DNA of 5,381 nucleotides from an uncultured Flavobacteriales bacterium. Its GTDB lineage: Bacteria > Bacteroidota > Bacteroidia > Flavobacteriales_D > Sanyastnellaceae. The notes beneath the pieces are model-generated. The model searched no databases. It was not told the DNA's origin and saw only the letters and a program-made list of their open reading frames with translations. Both the position numbers and the translations under genes were made by a program. Of the stretch, positions 1-2,835 are shown one piece after another. Position 1 is the first letter of the stretch. Every line of letters starts with the position of its first letter. The DNA lies in the NCBI GenBank assembly GCA_937996585.1, contig CALKUW010000293.1, positions 1 through 5,381 on the forward strand. Reading direction: 5' to 3'.

Positions 1-213
1 ACGCAGGGTGTTGCGGAACTCGTGGAGCGGATCAGGCCGGCGGTGGGCATTGTGCAGGCGCGCCTCGCCAGCCGCGAGAACCGGCGGTTTGCACTCCTCG
101 GCCACGGTCATGGGTTTCTGCTGACTGCCGCCCGGATGGTAGAAGGAGCTGCGCCGCGGTGGGCACGGCTTGCAGCACGGAGCGCTTGGGGGAACACCAG
201 TCTCGCTGGCTAG
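1..213 (+). CDS. Unidentified reading frame, open to the left edge (possible C-terminal end of a gene)
   Basis: A plus-strand frame is open from base 1 and closes at TAG 211-213, directly followed by TGA 214-216. An internal GTG lies at 22, so it could be a 63-residue ORF or the last 70 residues of a gene starting outside the window. The peptide is rich in Ala, Arg, Leu and Gly (it includes LLGHGHGFLL) and I recognise no domain. The opposite strand is also open in the codon-aligned frame, with an ATG at 111-109 starting MTVAEECKPP and running off the left edge; its codons also favour G/C at the third position. I cannot decide which strand, if either, is coding. The next gene starts only 12 bases after the stop, which would suit co-transcription if the plus frame is real. 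Low confidence. Confidence 0.25.
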   Translation, partial: TQGVAELVERIRPAVGIVQARLASRENRRFALLGHGHGFLLTAARMVEGAAPRWARLAARSAWGNTSLAG

Positions 214-225
214 TGACAGGACAGT

Positions 226-1101
226 GTGTTGCTTATGAGTCGGAACAATCAAGGTAACTCTACATTTACGTTTCGCCCTGACGAGGCTGTCGCTTGGAAG
301 GCTAAAGGCTTCACCGCCAGGCTTGCTCGAGAATGGCGACAGGCTGGTTTCTCCCCTGCAGAGGCTCTGGAATGGAACAAACGTGGGTTCACCCCAGAAG
401 AAGCTAGCGAGTGGAAACAGTCGGGTTTCACCCATCTTCGCCCTGGCGAGGCTGTCGCTTGGAAGGCTAAAGGCTTCACCGCCGGGCTTGCTCGAAGATG
501 GCGGCACGCCGGTTTCTCCCCTGCAGAGGCTCTGGAATGGCATAAACGCGGATTCGCCCCAGAGGAAGCTAGCGGGTGGAAATGGTGGGGTTTCATCCAT
601 GCGGACGTTGCAGCGAACTACCGTTCGGCAGGCATCGAGCCTGGAGTCGCCGCATGGCTGCGGCGCTACTCCAGGTCTGATGTATCCCAGGAAAGATTCT
701 TAGGCTACTGTGACTGGGCCGAGGTTAAGGAAGCCCATGGTTTCGTGGCGATTTCCTTGATGGCGTGGAGCGTCCTTGGATTTTCAGGCGCGGAGCGGCA
801 CGAGTGGGAGGATGAGAATTTTGGGCTTTTTGAAGCAGTCCGATGGAACGATTGCGGATTTGAGGCAGGTGAAGCTGCCGCATGGCGGTCAGCCGGATTC
901 GATCCGGAGGAGGCACAAGAGTGGCAGGAGAGGATCCCTAGCATTCTCGCGGAGGAAGCAAGGGCGTGGGGTGACAGCGGCTTCGAGCCCGAGGAAGCTG
1001 CGAAATGGTATGTGAGAGGCTTCGATCTAGAGGACGCGCTGGAGTGGAAGTCAAGGGGTTTCTCGCCGGGGGAGGCAGCTAAATGGCGGGGCACCAAGTA
1101 A
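226..1101 (+). CDS. Protein made of about 18 tandem 13-residue W/GF repeats
   Basis: This is a 291-residue protein of unknown function. After a short Asn/Ser/Thr-rich leader (residues 1-15) nearly everything is repeat units of consensus F-[ST]-P-x-E-A-x-x-W-x-x-x-G. Clear units begin at residues 16, 29, 42, 55, 68 (extended by 3), 84, 97, 110 and 123. A degenerate stretch follows at 137-172, then units at 173, 186, 199, 212, 225 (irregular end), 241, 253, 266 and 279. The Pro-x-Glu-Ala start suggests a helix N-cap and the Gly-Phe a turn, so I infer one short amphipathic helix per unit stacked into a solenoid, with Trp and Phe in the core. No signal peptide or membrane segment is seen, so it is probably cytoplasmic. 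GTG 226 is the longest start; AGGA at 218-221 lies 4 bases before GTG 226 and 13 before ATG 235, so ATG 235 (288 residues) is an alternative. Binding or scaffolding is a guess. Both strands are open through the repeats, but the other frames only echo them. Confidence 0.85.
   Translation: MLLMSRNNQGNSTFTFRPDEAVAWKAKGFTARLAREWRQAGFSPAEALEWNKRGFTPEEASEWKQSGFTHLRPGEAVAWKAKGFTAGLARRWRHAGFSPAEALEWHKRGFAPEEASGWKWWGFIHADVAANYRSAGIEPGVAAWLRRYSRSDVSQERFLGYCDWAEVKEAHGFVAISLMAWSVLGFSGAERHEWEDENFGLFEAVRWNDCGFEAGEAAAWRSAGFDPEEAQEWQERIPSILAEEARAWGDSGFEPEEAAKWYVRGFDLEDALEWKSRGFSPGEAAKWRGTK
271..600 (+). repeat. 165-bp in-frame tandem duplication inside the repeat gene
   Basis: Bases 271-435 and 436-600 are two adjacent copies of a 55-codon block that encodes four 13-residue units plus a 3-residue linker. 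By hand alignment they differ at about 19 of 165 positions (about 88% identity) without gaps, and both end in TTTCAYCCAT. The duplication keeps the frame. The later repeat units of the gene are recognisable only at protein level, so this is the youngest expansion step. Sixteen codons differ, of which about 11 change the amino acid, mostly outside the conserved Trp, Gly-Phe and Glu-Ala positions. Confidence 0.9.
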
Positions 1102-1102
1102 G

Positions 1103-1116
1103 GGGCTAGCTAGCCC
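1103..1116. repeat. 14-bp perfect palindrome just after the repeat gene
   Basis: GGGCTAGCTAGCCC is its own reverse complement and starts one base after the TAA stop of the repeat gene (1099-1101). The short AT-rich stretch ATATTTAA follows at 1117-1124. It could be a weak transcription end, although it has no proper U-tract and no loop, or a binding site for a dimeric protein. The sequence does not decide. Confidence 0.45.
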
Positions 1117-1163
1117 ATATTTAACAAGTTGGCGGCTTTCGGAGGCCTTTGGGGGAGGGGTCC

Positions 1164-1175
1164 TTTGAGCTCAAA
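1164..1175. repeat. 12-bp perfect palindrome in the intergenic gap
   Basis: TTTGAGCTCAAA is a perfect dyad in the 291-bp gap between the repeat gene and the next gene. It looks like a possible half-site pair for a dimeric regulator, but I see no convincing -35/-10 pair beside it, so an operator role is only a possibility. Confidence 0.35.
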
Positions 1176-1243
1176 CTCGCATCAGGCCTGGATTTGTTGC
1201 CTCGGGGCTAGCTTGCGGCAGTCCAAGGCCCCGTGGAGTACCT

Positions 1244-1262
1244 CTACCCCGCTCTGGGGTAG
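1244..1262. repeat. Hairpin: 7-bp perfect stem, 5-base loop
   Basis: CTACCCC (1244-1250) and GGGGTAG (1256-1262) are perfect inverted repeats around the loop GCTCT. The stem is G/C-rich, but no T-tract follows on either strand, so it is not a standard intrinsic terminator. It lies about 130 bases before the start at 1393 and could be a 5' leader structure. Confidence 0.4.
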
Positions 1263-1333
1263 CTGTCGCCTGAGGAGTTCGACAGGAGGTGGTGGACCGG
1301 ACAAGAATCTCTCAGCCCTACACTCTCCACGAA

Positions 1334-1369
1334 AGCGGGGTACGTCCAAAGCGCGGTACATTCCCCGCT
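1334..1369. repeat. Inverted repeat upstream of the 1393 gene, with GGTAC repeats
   Basis: AGCGGGG (1334-1340) pairs with CCCCGCT (1363-1369) across a 22-base spacer. The word GGTAC occurs here twice (1339-1343 and 1355-1359) and again just before the 1393 start (1387-1391). The cluster lies within 60 bases of the start codon, a position where a leader hairpin or operator could act. There is no supporting promoter evidence. Confidence 0.3.
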
Positions 1370-1378
1370 GACGATCTA

Positions 1379-1384
1379 AGGGGG
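1379..1384 (+). promoter_or_regulatory. Ribosome binding site for the 1393 gene
   Basis: A purine run AGGGGG lies 8 bases before ATG 1393, good spacing for a Shine-Dalgarno site. It supports ATG 1393 over the nearby in-frame ATG at 1402 and the in-frame ATG at 1411. Confidence 0.6.
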
Positions 1385-1392
1385 TCGGTACA

Positions 1393-1932
1393 ATGATAGA
1401 GATGCATCTCATGCCATCGAAGGAAACTGACAGGAAACTACGATGGGCTACCTACGTCGAGGAAGATGAGACTGAGTTCAAGCTGTACATCCCGAAGTGG
1501 CGCGTCCCGAGGCCCTGGCCGGCTGTCATCAGAGTGAGCGTCAGAGAAGCCTCGGGTCCCTTGCCACCTGCGCGCCCGCTCAGGGATCTCCGGGCTCCAA
1601 TTCGCGTCCGTGTCAAGCGCGTTGCAGAGATGGTCCACTCAGTGCGGTTCGCGCCACACGGCAACCCCGAGACCTGGGAGATCGGCGAGCCCTATATCCC
1701 TTACTCCCTGCTGCCGTCTGAAGACGCGGCAGAGGTGGACATCACTGTCGAGTGGGATTTCGCATCTAAGGATTCAAGAGGGTGGGGGGGGCACGGTGGT
1801 GATCTGGAAGATGCTGATGGTGGCCCAAAAGAACGTCCGGCAGTTGAATGGCTCGGAGTTGCTGGCCAGGGTGTACGTAGGGGTGCGTTAGAGGACGGGA
1901 TCGAGATCACCGGGAACGAGGCCGTCGCGTAA
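1393..1932 (+). CDS. Hypothetical protein, apparently frameshifted at a G8 tract
   Basis: As written, the frame gives 179 residues from ATG 1393. I recognise no family. The first ~130 residues look like a real soluble protein, rich in Glu/Asp, Arg and Trp, with probable beta strands (FKLYIPKW, AVIRVSV, VDITVEWDF) and no signal peptide or membrane segment. At the G8 run 1784-1791 the codon pattern breaks: the continuing frame uses many A/T-ending codons and reads as low-complexity Gly/Asp. If the run had seven Gs, the frame would continue as GGTVVIWKMLMVAQKN and end at TAG 1889-1891 (about 165 residues), with nearly all codons ending in G or C. The natural C-terminus is therefore probably the shifted one. 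The cause may be a sequencing error, a true mutation, or slippage. No partner gene is evident; it lies between the repeat protein and the defence-type helicase. Confidence 0.6.
   Translation: MIEMHLMPSKETDRKLRWATYVEEDETEFKLYIPKWRVPRPWPAVIRVSVREASGPLPPARPLRDLRAPIRVRVKRVAEMVHSVRFAPHGNPETWEIGEPYIPYSLLPSEDAAEVDITVEWDFASKDSRGWGGHGGDLEDADGGPKERPAVEWLGVAGQGVRRGALEDGIEITGNEAVA
1784..1791 (+). other. G8 homopolymer at the frameshift point
   Basis: Eight consecutive Gs, inside codons for Gly-Trp-Gly-Gly, mark the point where the third-position G/C bias of the 1393 gene moves to another frame. Removing one G joins the two biased segments into one frame ending at 1891. Homopolymers of this length are known sites of replication slippage and of sequencing error. 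Confidence 0.7.
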
Positions 1933-1969
1933 TTGTTTCCACACTTTACTTTTTGACGCGACCCCTGCG
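1933..1969. other. Short AT-richer gap, no gene seen
   Basis: Between the stop at 1932 and the minus-strand DUF72 relic lies a stretch with several T-runs (ACTTTACTTTTT at 1942-1953), clearly lower in GC than its surroundings. The two flanking frames converge here, so it could hold a transcription end. I find no stable hairpin directly before the T-run, so I do not call a terminator. Confidence 0.3.
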
Positions 1970-2269
1970 CTACCTGGCCTTCGGGGACGCGGATCTGGGA
2001 GCATGAGGGGGCGCCAACAGGCAACTGTCCAGGATCCCGCAGGCGAGGGGGACCGCCTGCTCGGGCGGCAGCAGGGCGTAGTAGGTGGCGTCGATCTCGG
2101 TGGCTGGGAAGTGGCGGGCGTAGTACCTCAGCCTGCCGGCGCTGCTGGATCGGAGGCCGGGCGGGTACCAGTCCTCGAAGCCCTTCGTCCAGGAGCAGGT
2201 GCCGGTGTAGACGGAGGCTGCCCCGAGCCGGAGGGGCCTTGCGGGCTGGACCTGGGGGCTACGTTCCAT
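1970..2269 (-). pseudogene. Truncated DUF72 (YecE-like) gene, N-terminal third only
   Basis: Read on the minus strand from ATG 2269-2267, the protein has the start of a DUF72 domain: YTGTCSWT at residues 21-28, then DWYPPG (33-38), RLRYYARHF (46-54), and the TEIDATYYALLPP stretch (57-69). Family members begin alike, with a Y-x-G-x-S-x-W motif, a WYP..L segment, YYA..F and E-I-[ND]-x-[ST]-[FY]-Y. The resemblance stops near residue 72 (about position 2054), just where the family normally continues with a Trp-containing helix; the remaining 27 residues to the stop are unlike it. DUF72 proteins are usually about 230-300 residues, so roughly two thirds is missing. The family's biochemical role is poorly known (TIM-barrel fold). 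The gene faces away from the helicase and is probably a dead remnant. A reading frame upstream (2401-2282) may be its N-terminal extension. Confidence 0.7.
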
Positions 2270-2281
2270 ACCAGGATTCTG

Positions 2282-2401
2282 TCACGGGACCGGCAGCCCC
2301 GGCCGGGGGCTCTTGCCTCCGGCGGCCTTGGACCGCGGGACCGCGTCGCCCGGGGGGGCGAGCGGCTCCGGGTCGCCGATCGGGGCGTAGCATTCATCCA
2401 T
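2282..2401 (-). pseudogene. 39-codon proline-rich frame, possible lost N-terminal extension of the DUF72 gene
   Basis: Minus-strand ATG 2401-2399 opens a 39-residue frame (MDECYAPIGDPEPL, then Pro/Gly/Ala-rich) ending at TGA 2284-2282. Almost all codons end in G or C, as in the DUF72 fragment. It is in the same frame as that fragment: the stop is followed by four codons and then the DUF72 ATG. A CGA-to-TGA change would explain the stop, so this may be one broken gene with a disordered N-terminal tail, or a separate chance ORF. No clear Shine-Dalgarno precedes either ATG, and TAG lies immediately upstream of ATG 2401. Confidence 0.3.
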
Positions 2402-2567
2402 CTATGGGGGGCCCAGACAGAGAAGTAGGGATTGTCCGGCCACTGGCGGACGGGGACGCGCTTGGCCGGCCTGGAAGGGCAGGGAAGCTTGACCGGGCTT
2501 CGAACTAAGGATCCTCAGAGGACGTGCCAGGACGAGCCCAGGGGGGTGGCCCCGGGGGGGGCAGGCG
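2402..2567. other. GC-rich non-coding stretch, nothing recognised
   Basis: Several frames are open on both strands here, as expected in GC-rich DNA, but none shows a start with a ribosome site, a recognisable motif or a clear codon bias. A minus-strand segment reading NPYFSVWAPHRW is eye-catching but has no gene around it. The stretch is most simply decayed DNA between the two gene relics. Confidence 0.4.
2541..2561 (+). other. G-rich segment with G6 and G8 runs
   Basis: A G6 run (2541-2546) and a G8 run (2554-2561) lie just before the GTG at 2568. The segment could form a G-rich secondary structure on the plus strand or act as a slippage-prone site. No regulatory role can be shown. Confidence 0.35.
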
Positions 2568-2738
2568 GTGAAGCTGGAGGACCTCAGACCGCAGGCCGTG
2601 GTATGCGGCGTGCTCCCGGAGCGGACCGTGACGGTGGTGAACGTCCAGTGGTTTGGCACCGAGGCCGTGGAGCTGACCTGCGTGGACCCCGGGCGGCGGG
2701 GAGGCGAACACCTGCGCGCTGGGGCGGCGGAGGGCTGA
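2568..2738 (+). pseudogene. 56-codon relic of the N-terminus of a DUF3883-type SNF2 helicase
   Basis: From GTG 2568 the frame encodes 56 residues beginning with KLEDLRPQAVVCGVLPERTV, followed by TVVNVQW (residues 21-27) and a GTEAVELT segment (30-37), ending at TGA 2736-2738. This matches my recollection of the opening of large SNF2-like helicases with a C-terminal DUF3883 domain, which begin with a short beta domain of the form L-x-x-L-x-P-G-x-x-V-x-G-x-[LV]-P...V-T-V-V-x-V-x-W-x-G. In those proteins the next part is an E-L-L-Y-R-D-D-E-type segment and then the ATPase core; here similarity ends after about residue 48 and the frame stops. About 1000 residues would be missing. It lies 97 bases before the intact helicase, in the same direction. 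The Shine-Dalgarno is poor (G-run plus AGGCG). A functional miniprotein is possible but less likely than a remnant. Confidence 0.5.
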
Positions 2739-2744
2739 AGCGTG

Positions 2745-2763
2745 CCAGGGTCTGACACCCTGG
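2745..2763. repeat. Hairpin between the helicase relic and the intact helicase
   Basis: CCAGGGT (2745-2751) and ACCCTGG (2757-2763) form a perfect 7-bp stem with loop CTGAC, 6 bases after the stop of the 56-codon relic. No T-tract follows, so it is not a typical intrinsic terminator. A weaker 5-bp stem, GCCCG/CGGGC (2766-2770 and 2780-2784), comes directly after. Together they may structure the leader of the helicase mRNA. Confidence 0.45.
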
Positions 2764-2825
2764 TTGCCCGCCAGATTCCCGGGCGGCGCGGTGCCCGGAA
2801 AAGGAGAGTTCCTGTGATCTGACAG

Positions 2826-2830
2826 GGAGG
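2826..2830 (+). promoter_or_regulatory. Strong Shine-Dalgarno for the helicase
   Basis: GGAGG sits within AGGGAGGGAG (2824-2833), 5 bases before GTG 2836. This fixes GTG 2836 as the start; the following residues TPGSIVHFRN fit the start of such helicases. Confidence 0.8.
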
Positions 2831-2835
2831 GAGCC

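Larger units (their letters stand above)
1212..1379 (+). pseudogene. Possible scar of an IS3-family transposase (OrfB) C-terminus
   Basis: In the frame running 1212-1379 the codons read VEYLYPALG, then TAG at 1260-1262, then LSPEEFDRRWW and on to TAA 1377-1379. IS3-family OrfB integrases typically end in a motif like HSALGYLSPEEF. The alignment is gap-free over these 12 positions and needs Tyr-to-stop, His-to-Tyr and Ser-to-Pro, each reachable by one base change. Nothing upstream (catalytic DDE region) is present, and I see no terminal inverted repeats, so at most a short 3' scar survives. One caution is that all three presumed substitutions fall within the stem of the hairpin 1244-1262, so the resemblance may be partly chance. 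The residues after the Arg-Arg-Trp-Trp do not look like the family. Confidence 0.35.

Noticed and set aside
323..703. Alternative plus-strand frame of 126 codons in the repeat gene
   Set aside because: It is an out-of-frame reading of the same repeats, with loss of the conserved W/GF/EA pattern and no ribosome site.
249..1097. Minus-strand frames of 115 and 130 codons with ordered SRASAGEKP-like repeats
   Set aside because: They are the mirror image of the plus-strand repeat units; the repetition is inherited from the true gene and there is no start signal.
226..1101. CRISPR-like array suspected from the regular repeats
   Set aside because: The units are about 39 bp of protein-coding sequence with no spacer structure; only the amino-acid pattern is conserved.
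1244..1262. Intrinsic transcription terminator
   Set aside because: The stem is good, but no run of Ts follows on either strand.
1129..1371. 80-codon plus-strand frame in the gap before the 1393 gene
   Set aside because: It has a weak TTG start, no ribosome site, low-complexity Ser/Gly/Arg composition and no protein-like pattern.
2003..2428. Plus-strand frame of 141 codons opposite the DUF72 remnant
   Set aside because: The minus strand shows a recognisable domain here; the plus reading is a Gly/Arg/Ala-rich shadow.
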